From: Oscarella lobularis
Lineage: Eukaryota > Porifera > Homoscleromorpha > Homosclerophorida > Oscarellidae
Length of the DNA: 64,000 bases
Direction: 5' to 3'
Assembly (NCBI RefSeq): GCF_947507565.1
Contig: NC_089190.1
Span: 2,170,001-2,234,000 of the forward strand
Shown piece after piece: positions 12,901 through 25,700 of this stretch. The notes under the pieces are model-generated. The model searched no databases, had not been told where the DNA came from, and worked only from the letters and a program-made list of their open reading frames with translations. A program made the position numbers and the translations under genes. How positions within the stretch are numbered: position 1 is the stretch's first letter; every line of letters begins with the position of its first letter.

Positions 12901-13307
12901 GTATCCGCGTTTCGTGTGGTCGTCATCGCGAGCAATTTCGTTTCGCTGGCAAGCGTCACGTCGATGAAAACGGGCGACGCGTCTTCCTTGGAGCCGGAAA
13001 CGATGGCGGATATAGTGAGCGTTTCTCCTGGAATTGCCGAGCGTGGGACGACGATGTCGTACGCGGCGGCGGCGGCGACGACCGTAGTAGCAGTAGTAGA
13101 AACGATACTATATTCAAAACGACGTCTATATGAACTTGCGCGACAAACGAACGCAGAAAAAAAATATGACGGGGGTCAATATGGATGCGGATTTGTTTTT
13201 TTTTATTTTTTGCGGGGGATCTAAAATCTCCTGTACGCCTTCGTCTTCTTCCACGGGGTTTCTTACCTGACAACGACAGCGATGAGAAAGAACGCAGCGA
13301 CGCCCAT
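6986..13307 (-). CDS. Alpha-2-macroglobulin / thioester-containing protein
   Basis: A secreted thioester protein of the A2M/CD109/TEP family (protease trapping or innate opsonisation). Exon 1 (13267-13307) encodes a hydrophobic signal peptide, MGVAAFFLIAVVV. Following exons carry MG-type beta domains: LTISAIVSGSKEDASPVFID near 13000, then VIVQTDKPIYKPGDT near 12660, the classic entry block of the family. FPETWIW is near 9890. The thioester is intact: PTGCGEQNM with the Cys codon at 8933-8935 on the minus strand. The alpha/alpha TED repeats lie between about 8950 and 7850. The last exon ends VITYNYYNPDQTGG and then GGCKDE, which resembles the A2M receptor-binding domain end rather than the GPI signal of CD109. 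There are about 20 short introns. I did not trace the catalytic His or define a bait region, so A2M versus TEP remains open. Confidence 0.9.
8918..8944 (-). other. Thioester motif of the A2M-like gene
   Basis: Minus-strand codons encode LPTGCGEQNM. In this family the Cys and Gln form the internal thioester. All key residues are present, so the protein is predicted to be thioester-competent. Confidence 0.9.
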
Positions 13308-13760
13308 TTTATTGTGATCCGGTTGTGGGCTCGACTGGAGACAAGGAGCGGGCTTTCGCGATCTTTATGCTAGCTCTGACGTCATTTGCGTTGTGACGTC
13401 AGAGGTTTTTAAGAAGGCCGGATATCCTCTCGGCGAGATGCGACGCGCGAGCGAGAGCGAGCGAGGAGGAGATCGCGGTCAAAAAAATTTGAATTTTTTA
13501 TTGTGACTACACATTGCGGCGACTCCTCGTGAATCAATTAGGCTCTTGTTTTGCTGAGACACAGACGGGTCATTAGTCGATTTGCGGTAAATCGATTAGA
13601 GCCTGCACACGTGCACCACTTCGCCCCAAGGCTCGGTGAGACGCAGATCGACGCCGTTCTCGTTCCGCCGAGCCGCAGAGAAAAGAGATAGACGTTCGCG
13701 CGATCGGATTCCTCGCTTACGAACCGAGCTCGCATCGCAATCGAAGAGAGCAGCTCCTCA
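13308..13760. promoter_or_regulatory. Shared 5' region of the A2M-like gene and the mosaic matrix gene
   Basis: This 453 bp gap separates two divergent start codons (13307 minus, 13761 plus), both opening with a signal peptide. It holds two TGACGTCA palindromes at 13377-13384 and 13394-13401, 17 bp apart, and purine-rich GAGCGAGAGCGAGCGAGG near 13449. A bidirectional promoter is plausible. The palindrome is common in this window, so CRE function is not established. Confidence 0.4.
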
Positions 13761-16700
13761 ATGTTCCGAAACGTCGCAGTGGCCCTCGTTCTCCTCGCTC
13801 TCCTCTTCGGGCGAGGTGTCGTAGGCCAGGTACGGAGATAAGAACGATGGCGCAGCTGCCCACGCCGCCGTTTTTAGCTGACCTATTGTTTAGCGAAGCC
13901 TTGCATGATTCTCTCCCCACACGCGCACACAATAGGAACTCGTTTGGTCATGGGAGGAGCGTTTGCGCCTGCAAATTCTCGCCTCCATTTTTGTTCTACA
14001 GTACTGTACACCGCGCTCCAGTCGATCCCCTCAACTCCACCCCTCTTCTCAAAACTAAACAATTTTTTTATTTCTTTTTCAGGACGACGAAGATTACGAT
14101 ACCGGTAACCCGGCCCCTCCCCCTCCCTCCCTCCCTCAAAAAATACTCTAAAAAAAACAGGTTCGGCTAACGATTCCATTCCGACTCCGCTTCCCGGGCC
14201 TCCGCTCAACATCGTCGTCGATCCGCTCGTCATTGACGTCGTCGAAGGCGAGAACGTCGAATTTCGCTGCACGACGAGCGGCAACCACGCCGGATTTGTC
14301 GCGTGGAGCGTCTCGCCGTCTCTCGATACCTTTTCGCCTTTTTTTACGTACTCCGCGTTGCGTTTCGACTCGGTTCGCGTCGCCGACGCCGGGTTTTACG
14401 TCTGCACTTACGGACGATACGCGTCCGTCAACGCTTCGCTGATCGTACGAGCGTTAGGTAAAAGGAGCGATGGAACGCTTGAGGAAATCAAACGGGGGTT
14501 GTTTTAGACAAAAAATGCCCGTTTGAGTGCGAAGACGGTTCGTGCGTCGGACGAAATCGTCTTTGCGACGCCGTTGACGATTGCCCGGGAGGACGTGATG
14601 AGATCGGATGCGGTAAGCGTCTATTTTTTTGTCTCTAGCAATTGATTTTTGTTTTTGCTCTAGTCGCGCGACCAGCTGGGCGCTGCGAAGCGCGCGAACT
14701 AGCCTGCGCGAATTCGCGTCGCTGCGTTGCGCCGACGCGCATCTGCGACGGCGTGGTCGATTGCGACGGCGGCGACGACGAAGCGGCGACCCTATGCAAT
14801 CCAACAGGTAAGAAACAATAAAAACAACGTACATTTTTAATTAATTTGTCAGATTCGTGCCGTTCTGACGAGTTTTCGTGCAACGCGTCGCGATGCGTCG
14901 CTCACGATTTCGTTTGCGACGGCGTCGACGATTGCTCCGCGTCCGGAGGAGACGAGAGCCAATGCGGTGCGCGCATAATGCAATTCGGTATCAACATCGT
15001 CTGAGAATTGCGGTTTTTCTTTTGTTTTTCAGCCGCCATTGACGGACAATGCCCGACAAATTATTTCACGTGCAAATCGCCGCGATTCTGCGTGCCCAAA
15101 GCGGCGAGATGCAATCTCGTCGTTGACTGCTTCGACGGATCAGACGAGCAGAATTGCAGTAAGAGAATCCCGCCCGAGGGTTTGGGGGACCTCCGCGCAT
15201 CTTGTTGCAATGTGTATATGCCTCGCAGATAATAATCGCATTCATTAGACAATCTATTTATTATTTATATATATTTTTTGTGCGCGCGCGCTAAGGTGAA
15301 CCGGCGATTCTCAGTGTCAACACTAGTTCGACGTTGACGTCTGCCGGCGGCTCGCTCTCCATCTCCTGCTCGTCGAGCGGCACTCCCACTCCGATGATCA
15401 CATGGCTCAAAAACTCGCGTCCTCTCGCCGCCGACATCGACTACGTCGCCACGTCGCGCAACGGCGTCGGAAATCTCCTCATCTCCGATTTCGATGACGT
15501 CGACGCCGGCGCTTACTCCTGCCTAGCAACGAGCACATACGGGGCTCTCGCTTCGCAACAAGTCGCCGCAGCTGTCGACCCGGTAACGCGCGGTTGCCAA
15601 GACGACGACCTCAACGTATTCATCCCGCGCGGCAAAGTCTACTTCAAAGAAGTAGCGCGCGCTATCGACGACAAAAACGTTTTAGGCGGCTGCGCGGACA
15701 TCGTTGTCATTGTCGACGAATCCGGGTCGATGCGACGCGAACACGAATGGCTCAAATCGACGATTCCTCTACTGGAAGAAGGTCTTCTTGGCAAGGGCGT
15801 GGGCGTGGACGAAGCAAATCTAAATCGCTACGGATTACTCGGTTTCGCGCGTAACGTTCCCAAACAAGACTATCACGTGGTCATTCCCGTTGGAGATGGT
15901 GTCATGGGATCGGCTGATGAATTTGCTGAAGCTGTTAAAGAATTGACGCTAACCGGAAGTGTAGAGGATGGCTGGGAAGCGATACGCATTGCCTTGGATT
16001 CATACCAGTTTCGGCGTCAATGTGTTGGGCAATTTATCCTCGTGACGGATGAGGATCGAGATATATATAATCGAGATTTGTCGTACGAGGGCGTGAGGGG
16101 TTGGCTGCAAAGACGGAATATAACTCTCAATGCTATTCTCAAGCAGAGGTTCGTCAAGGACGACGAACGCGCTCTTGGAGTCTATTACAATGGGACGGCG
16201 TTTGTGTCACAGAAAGCTGACTATTTTCTCGATCAGGGCTTCCAGCCCGTTGAGACGACGGGGGATACGATTGAGCATTACGTCGCTTTGGCGTTTGAAA
16301 CGCAGGGCGCCGCGTGGGATTTGAGTCGATTGCGACGCGAGGGAAATGTGGCGAAAGCGTTCACGAAGGCTTTTATTAACGTCAAAGTCCAGGAGATTCA
16401 ACGTCGATTATTGACGTGCTATAGATGCGTTTGCAGTCCGCCCAACGCTCCCGATTGCATTCCAGTCAACGCAGCAACATGTCCAATATACGGTAAAGAA
16501 GGGGCCATGATTTAGATCCCTATTATATTAATTTATTTTTTTAGTTTCGCCGACTTTGTCCGGTCCGAGTGACGACGTCGATTCCGCTCCCATTGCGTTC
16601 GTGAATCCGCCTTTCGCTACGCGTCGCGTCGGCGATTTTATTACGGCGACTTGTAGCGATAGCGGCGGCGGCGACGACGGCACTTTGTCGTTCGCCTGGT

Positions 16701-19700
16701 ATCGAAGCGACGGCGAACCGATTGCCGCCGACGTGGAATTCACAGTGGACAAATCGTCGATGCGTATCGCGAGTTTGAACGCTCAACACGACGGCGTCTA
16801 CGTATGCAACGCGACGAATTCACAAGGATCGTCAACATCCCAAATCATCTTATCAATTCTCGGTAAATAGAAATTTAATTTAATTTTTAATTTTAATTTT
16901 TTTCTTTAGTTTCTCCCGTCGTCGCCGTCGCTTCCGACGCTCTCCTCGTCGGCGGCGCGTTCGTCGTTCGCGTGGGCGACGAGGTTCGTTTCTTCACCGC
17001 CGTCAGCGGCGAACCGTCGCCGATCGTTCGCTGGACGCGCGCCGACGAGAAACGAATTCCGCCTAATCGAGGAACATCGGTCGCCGGAAACGAATTAACG
17101 TTCGTCGCCGGGTCAGTCGACGATGCGGGGATTTACGTCGCCACGGCAACGAACGCGGCGGGAACAGCCCAAGCCGAGGCGACGTTGAGAGTCGGTGAGT
17201 AAAAAAACACAACCGTAAGAATGATTATTAATTTATTGATTTATTTATTAGTTGTGCCTTTGGAGATTTCGCTTGTTCCTGATACGATTCGAGCGGTGTT
17301 AGGCGATCCGGTGATTATATCCGTTATTGGAAATCGCGATTTTGGCGACGGGATTAATATCAGTTGGTCGCGCGCCGACGGCAGCCCGTTGCCGTCTTAC
17401 GTGCGCGTGGGCGGCGACAACGGCGACCAAATCGTCATTCCTTCCGTTCAGGAGACTTTGGATATCGTTGTCACGGTGATCGACATCGTTGGGACGATCG
17501 TGACGAAAAGCGTGACACTTAATTCCGGTGAGAGAGAAAATCAACAAATAAAAATTAAATATATATATATTTTAATTAGTCGTTCCTCTTGCCGTGACGA
17601 TCGATCCGCCTTCCGCCGATTTCGATCTCGGCGATTCGGCGACATTTACCGTCTCGACGAATCGCGACATCGACGTGGTTACGATCACGTGGACGCAGAC
17701 GGACGGCAGTCCGTTGCCGTCGTACGCGCGCATCGAAGGCGACTACAACGAACGTCTCGTCATTTCGTCCGTAGAAGAGAGCCTAGATATTCTCGTAACC
17801 GTAACGGATATTGACGGAAAGATCGTGACGATGAGCTCGTCGTTGATAGCTCGTAATAATAATAATAAACCCCATTGATCTATTGATTATTCAATTTATT
17901 TTATTTTTTCTAGTTCCGGTTCTCGCTGTGACTGTTGAGCCGCTTTTCGTTGACGTCATTATTGGCCAATCGGTGAATTTCTCCGTCACGGTAAATCGCG
18001 ATTTGGCGCGCACGATCATCGCTTGGACGCTCGCCGACGGCGCGCCGTTGCCGTCGTACGCGCGCGTCGAAGGCGAGTACAACGAACGGCTCGTCGTCGA
18101 TCCCGTTCGCGAGGATTTAAGCATTGCCGTCAATGTGACGAGTAACCGAAGAACGGCGACGGCGACGGCAACGCTCAATTCCGGTAAGGAGAGAGAAAGA
18201 AAAAAATTCAAAATAATTAAATATTTTTATAGTTGAGCCTTTGATTATTTCCGTTCAGCCGTCGAGTCTTAATATCAACGTCGGCAATCCGGCGACGCTT
18301 ACCGTCGACGTTTCGCCGGTGACGGCGAACGTCATGATCACTTGGGAACAGCAGAACGGCGATCCCCTTCCCGACTACGTCGTCATTTCGAACGGCGGGA
18401 AAAATCTCTTCATACCGTCGGTCGAAGAAACCCTCGTACTTCGCGTTCGAGTCGTCGACGAAGAAGGAAGAATCGAAGAAACAACAGCCGCAATAAGAAT
18501 GCTTCCAGGTAAGAAAAAGATAAATAAATAAATAAATAAATATTCATCCTAGACGATCCCCTCAAAATTGCCGTATCGCCCAAACTCGCCGTCGTCAAGC
18601 CCGGCGAAAACGCGGTGTTTGACTGCCGACTCACGACGACTCGTCTCCCACCTCCGACCGATTTCAAGTGGTCGCTCCAAGGCGGCGGCGCTCTTCCCGC
18701 CAACGCCGACGTTGCGCCGGCGGGCGTCGAACTAACGCTTCGAATCAGCGACGCGACGGAGAACCTCAATTTCACGTGCGGCGCGAGCAATCGCGCCGGT
18801 GCCGTCGCCGTCGACGCGCGACTGAACATCGATCATTCCGTCGTCCCGCCGCCGCCTCCGGACGTCGACAACTGCACGGTAAGCGGCGAAACGATTCCTC
18901 GCGGCGAATCGCGTTACGTTCGTCTCGATCGCTCGGAAACGATCGTCGCCGCCGACATTATTCTCATCGTCGACGAATCGAAATCGATGATCGGCGAACA
19001 CGTTTGGCTTCGACGCATGGTTTATGATCTAGATCGCGCTCTACGCGACGTTAGCGTTGGCGTATCGCGACCGAATCGTTTCGGCGTTCTCGGCTTCGCG
19101 GCGAGCACGAAGCCGGCCTACACGGCCGGACGAGCGATTCGCGTCAAGGGCGAATCCATGTACGGCGTTGCGGACGTGAGTTTGGCGCTCGATCAGCTTC
19201 TCCTCTCCGGGCAAATGGAAGACGGTTATAGCGCTATCGATATGGCGATTAATCATTATACGAGAGAATTTCGTGACGCCGTCACGACGGCGCGGCAATT
19301 TATTCTCGTTACGGACGAGGATAGGACGCCGCTTAAGGGAACTCAAAAATTGACGTTTTCCTATATTCAATCGCGTCTTAAGCCGTCGCAGAATTCGAAT
19401 GCGAATCGATCCGATATCGTTCTTAATGTCGTCGTCAAGGAGGATTACGTGACGAGAGACGGCACGACGGCAATCGGTATGGACGCCAAAGACGAGTGTT
19501 TTGTTATTCAGTCTTCCGGCGGCCCTCGTCTCGAGAAAAATTGCCGGATTCGTCCGCAGAGTAGCTACGAAAATACGACGATGGATTACACGAATTTGGC
19601 GTTTGAGACGGGCGGCGGCGCGTGGAGTCTCAACATTTTGCGTCGAAACGAAAGTCGAACGACGCTCGCTTTCACCGACGCTTTCGTTCAGGTGAAAGTG

Positions 19701-22700
19701 CGGGAAATTACGATGCAGCTCTACGGTTGTCGTCTCTGTGATTGTCGTCGTTACGGCGCCGTTTGCGTTTCCGTCTCGACGGAGAACTGCAACTCTCTTC
19801 CTTCTTCCCTTCCCGGTGGAAGGAGTACGGCGTCTATCCCGACGACGATATCTAGTCCGACGACGTCCAGTTCAACGACGATATCGACGACAATGTCTAG
19901 TCTGACGACGACCATTCCTCCGCGCCGCGAACCCCTTAATGTTGTCGTTACACCGTCGAGTGCGATCGTCAACGTCGGAAGTAGACACCAATTTATTTGC
20001 GATGTTGTAGGCGGAGCGCCGCCGTTCATCTACCAGTGGACTAAAGCCGGAAACGCAAATGTTCTTGGCAACCTATCCAGTCTTAGTTTTCCCAGCGTAG
20101 ATCTCTCGGACGGCGGCGATTATACCTGTTCCGTCACTGATTCAAACAATGGCGGTGGCGAAGCGAACGGTAGACTTGTAGTTGTTTCTATTACGCCGTC
20201 AACGCCGTCGCCAGAAATGACTGATACGCCATCGCCTGATATTGATGCTACAACGCCGCCTCCAGATATTGATACGGAAACTCCGTCGCCTGATATTGAT
20301 GCTACAACGTCGTCTCCCGATATTGGCACAACAACGCCGGTAGAAATGACTGATACGCCGTCTCCCGCTATTGATACGGAAACTCCGTCTCCCGATACTG
20401 ATGCTACAACGTCGCCTCCAGATATTGCTACGACAACACCATCGCCCGAAATGACTGATACGCCGTCGCCTGATAGTACCGTATCGCCGCCGCCGCCCCT
20501 TGAGGTTCTCATTCGTCCGTCCGATGTTTTGACTGTGGATGTGAATACGACCGTCACTTATTTCGTCGTTCACAACGGCGGCGACAATGTGGTCATAACG
20601 TGGGGTCTCGTCGACGGTTCGCCGTTGCCGTCCAACACGGAAATCGGCGGCGACTATGGCGAACAACTGCGGATCATTCAAGCTCGAACAACTCTCAATA
20701 TCGTCGTTCGAATTCGAGATATGTTGGGCCGGATAGCGTCGAACGCGACGACGCTTTTCGTTCGACGTAAGAAATCAATAAAATTCAATTAATTAACCGA
20801 CTCTCATATTTTTCTCTATAGCTCGTTTAACCGTTTCTATCGATCCGCCTTATTTCGACGCGTCTTTCGGCCAGTCCGTCAATTTCACGGCGCGCGTCAA
20901 CGTTCTCATTTCCACGACGACGATAACTTGGACGCTCGCTGACGGCAGTCCACTTCCGTCGGGCGTCCAAGTCGCCGGCAATCACGGAGAAATCCTCGTC
21001 GTTTCGTCGATTCGCTCGAGTCGAACGTTCCTTGTTCGAGTCGTTGACGGAGACGGCAGAACGACGACGGCGACTGTGATCGTCCAACTTCGCCCAGGTA
21101 CGCGTAGAATTAAATATATATATATATATATATTTTATTTAATTTTTTTTTTTTTTATTAGATCTTCCTCTCGGTATTTCCATCTTGCCAGCTGGCGAAA
21201 TCCGTGTTCTACCCAAAAGCAAAGTCGAATTCGTTTGCCGACTTACGGGTTCTCCTTTTTCCAATTTCGGTTGGACTTTGAGCAACGGAAGTGCTCTGCC
21301 GTCCAACGCTCAGGTCGTCTACACGATGGGCGGCACGGTGGCGACGCTAACCATTACAGGGGCAGCGAGAAATGAAGACTTTGCTTGCAGTGCGAATAAC
21401 AGATTAGGGAAAGTGGACGGATTCGGAAGACTCATCATAGGTAGGGAAAAAAATATACACATGTACATATAATTATTTTTTCTTTAGTTCCTCTCTCACT
21501 CTCGATCCTACCGGGTTTTGTACAGACCATCAACTTCGGCGAATCGGCTCAATTTCATCTCGATATCAGTCCAATTGTCAGCGGCCTTTTTGTGCAGTGG
21601 CGACTCCTCAATGGGGATGCGCTTCCTTCCTACGTCACAGTCAGCGGAACGATGAACGAAACGATTGCCATTACGTCCGCTCAAGAGACGATTTCTTTTA
21701 CCGTGACCGTGACGTCCAAAGACGGGCTAACGCTGACGTCGTCCGCAACGCTAGAAGTTCGACCAGGCAAGAAAAAAAATATTTCAAAATTAAATAATTA
21801 AATAATTTATTTTCTAAGATCCGCCTCTGAGTATTTCTATCACGCGTCTCGACGACGAATCGAGCGACGACGTCGTTTTCGTTTGCCGACTCTTTACGAC
21901 TCGTCTTCCGGCGCCAGCCGACTTCGGATGGTCCGTTGACGGCAGCGACGACATCTTTGATTACGAAGTCGTTTATTCGATGAACCGAACAGTGGCGACG
22001 CTAATGATGCCGCTATCCGACGAAGAAGTGAACCTCACCTGCAGTGCAAGCAACAGGCTGGGGAGAGTCGAGGAAACAGTGCTTCTTTTAGGTAAGATTG
22101 TATTAGAATAATTATATTTATTTATATGTGTTTTTTTGTTGTAGGAAGTGGAAGTGGAATGCCTGACGTTTTTATTCAGCCTTCTATAATCCAAGTCGAT
22201 TATGGCGAATCGGCGAATTTTACCGTTTTTGGAACTGTCGGTTATTCCGTCACGTGGTTCCTTCGTGGCGGGCTCCCGCTTCCGTCTTACGTGATCGTCG
22301 ACGGGGAAACCATTCGCGTTCCCATCGCGACGGAGACTCTCGTCTTTGAGGTTAGAATCACGCGTGGGGACGAAACAATAACGGCGAATGCAACGCTGAT
22401 CGTTCGACCAGGCAAGAGACAATAGAATATTTATTTATTTATTTATTTATTTATTTGCGTTTTTAGTTTCTGTTCGAGTGGTGCCTTTCCGTCGCGAAGT
22501 TACCAGTGGCCAGTCCGTTCGTTTCACTGCCATTTCGAATTTCCGTAGGGCAACGTTCCAGTGGACTTTGATCGACGGCAGTCCCTTACCTTCTTACGTC
22601 GTCATCGAAGGCGAAAACGGCGAAACGATTTTTGTGCAGTCGGCTACGGAAAGCCTGCAATTTCTCGTCACTGTCGTCGTCGCGGGAAGCGAGGTGACGG

Positions 22701-25700
22701 CGACGGCTTACCTACAATTTATCCTAAGTAAGCACACAGAAAAAATCAATTATTAATATTACTTCTTATTTTTTATAAAGGGAATTGCATCATTGGCGGC
22801 ACGAACGTTATCCACGGCGGAAAACTGGGCGTCTTCACCGTCGGCACGCCGAGCATGCGCACGATCTCCCGCGGAACGGCCGACGTCGTTTTCATCGTCG
22901 ACGAATCGCGTTCCATGGAGCCGGAGCACAATTGGATCAAAGAAATGGTAAACACGCTCGAACGAAATCTCGTCGCCGCCGGAATCGGCACCAACGCGTC
23001 GCCGAATCGCTACGGTCTCGTGGGATTCGCCAATCCGTTTGTCGGCACTCTCGGTCGCGTTCTTCACCTCGGCGACGACGCGGATCCGTTCGGAACGCCG
23101 TCGCAACTCGCCGTCGCCATCGACGATCTCATCAAGCGCGGAAACGAAGAGGACGGCTATTCGGCAATCGACGTCGCTTTGAGAAGCTTCGCGTTTCGAT
23201 CCGAAGCGGCGCGACAGTTTATTCTCGTCAGCGACGAAGCGCGAGATATTCTCAATTCTTCGTTCACGTTCAATTCGACGCTGCGCGCTCTCACGCAAAG
23301 CGGCACCGTTCTCAATGTCGTCGTCAAGCATCGATTCGTCACGTACGAAGGCGGAGACGGCGACGAAACACGCGTTCTCGGCTTGGACGTGAATCGACGC
23401 GCGTACGGCGTCGACGGACGGATTTACGATACCGGTATGCCGCAGGAAGATTCCGGCTACGAGACGACGTTTGTCGATTATGTTCTGTTGGCGTTTGCGA
23501 CGCGCGGCGGCGCGTGGGATTTGGATTATTTGCGTTTGGGCGATAACGTGAGTCGGGCGGCGTTTACGAACGCTTTTGTTGGCGTCAAAGTGCGGGAGAT
23601 CATCACGCAGTTGAATGTGACGTGCGAGAGTTGTGTGTGCAATGACGGCTATGCCGCATGCGAAATAGTGCCCGTGCGAACGCGAGAAGCGTGCGAAAGT
23701 AAGGCAGTCATCCTCGCTGATGAAACTATATAAATAAATAAATACTTTTTTCAGATTTTCCTTTTGTGACTCCGTCGCCGCCGCCCGTTCCGACGACGAC
23801 GATGCCTCCGTCCACAGCGAGTACGACATCGGCGGCGGCTACTCCTACAGCCAAAGAAGTTACAACAGAAAGTCCTACTCCGAGCAGAGAGACTCCAGGA
23901 ACACCGACGCCAAGCGAAGAGACTTCAATCCCAACAGTCACCACGGCTTCTATAATAACTCCAAGCAGAGAGTCTGCAATTCCAACAGTTGTAGAAACTC
24001 CCACCGCAAGCGAAGAGACTACGGCTCCTATAATAACTACAGAAAGTCCGGCAGTTACTACGGCTTCAGAAACATCGACGCCAAGCGAAGAGACGTCAAT
24101 CCCAACACTTACTACGGCTCCTATAATAATAACAACTACAGAAACTCCTACTCCAAGGAGAGAGACTTCAACTCCAACAGCTGTAGATGTAGAAACTCCT
24201 ACCCCAAGCGAAGAGACTTCGATCCCAACCGTTGCTACAGAAACTCCTACACCAAAAGAAGAGACTTCAACTCCAACAGCTCCTATTATCACTACAGACG
24301 CTCCTACTCCAAGTAAAGAGAAAACTCCTACGCCAAAAGAAGAGACTTCAACTCCAACAGCTCCTATGATAACTACAGAAATTCCTACGCCAAGCAAAGA
24401 AACTTCAACCACAGCGGCTCCGATGATCACTACAGAAGCTCCTACCCCAAGTAAAGAGAAAACTCCAACGCCAAGAGAAGAGACTTTAGCACCTGTGATA
24501 ACTACAGAAACTCCTACTCCAAGCAAAGAGAAAACTGAAGAGACTCCGACTCCAACAATGACTCCTATTCAACCGCTTCGCGTTTCTGTCGTGCCCGCGT
24601 TGACGGCGAAGGATCTGGGCGAAAGCGTTTCGCTTACTTGCATGATTACGTCCGGCACGGCGACGAGTTTTATGTGGAGCCGCGATCCCGACGTTCCGTT
24701 GCCGGACAACGTCATCATCACGGAAAATCGACTTCAATTGACGAGACTTCGACGAGGCGACGAGGGAGCGTACGTGTGCCGAGCGGAGGGACCGAACGGC
24801 GAGGCGACCGCTCGCACCATTATAACGATAACAAGTTAGTTTAAAATGAAGGAAATGGGCCTGGGGATTCTCTTTGTTTTTTAGATTTGTTTAGTCCTCA
24901 AGTGGAATTGATTTCGTCGTCTGCGTTCTTCTGCGTTGGCTCGCCGATTCGATTGAATTGTAGCGTGCTCAATGGACCGGCTACGATTCAATGGACCAAA
25001 GACGGCAGAAGCATTCCCTCGAGCGCTTCTTTGACGGAAGATAATAGCATTCTTACAATCAACGAAGCAACGATCTCCGACGCCGGAATGTACCGATGCC
25101 AAGCAGCGAATGAATTTGGATCACACGACGGCACGGCGGATATAGAAGTCACAGGTACATTAAAGAATTATTACCTAAATAATTATTTTGTATATATTAT
25201 TTATTAGATCCTATTCCGCCGCGAGTGACTGTCGAACCGAGAACGCTTGATCTCGCCGAATGCGATACTGGTGTAGCTGTTTGCCAAGCGACTGGATGTC
25301 CCCAAGTGTCCGTAGAGTGGTTTCCCTTTGGGCAAGACAGTCTTCCCTCAAACGTCATTGTGAACGGCGGTCAGATAACGATGCAGAAGCCGAGTCAAGA
25401 CGGCCCCCAAGCGTTTATATGTCGAGCGAGAAACGCGGAAGGAATCTCCGAAGGAACAGTATCATTGCGAATCAGAAGTATAAATAAAAAAGTCAATTAT
25501 ATAATGATGGATTTTCTTATTTAGAACCGACTCCTCCTACGATCGAACTTGCGACGAGACGAAACGTCGTTTACGCCGATTACGCGGCTTTGATTGACGT
25601 GACGGTGTCCGGCGATCCGGCACCGGTCGTCACGTGGCACAATCTGCCTGCAAATTCCGTCACTTTGGCAAACGGTTCATTGCTCATTTCGCCGGTCGTC

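Noticed and set aside
13377-13401. Paired cAMP response elements
   Set aside because: TGACGTCA and GACGTC are frequent across the window, including inside exons, so the pair is not by itself evidence for CREB regulation.
22759-23829. Long minus-strand open frame (356 codons) opposite VWA3
   Set aside because: Shadow of the G+C-biased VWA exon on the other strand; Arg/Ala/Asp-rich with no domain.
23726-24526. Minus-strand open frame of 266 codons rich in Val/Gly/Ser
   Set aside because: Produced by the coding repeat of the Thr/Pro-rich spacer read backwards.
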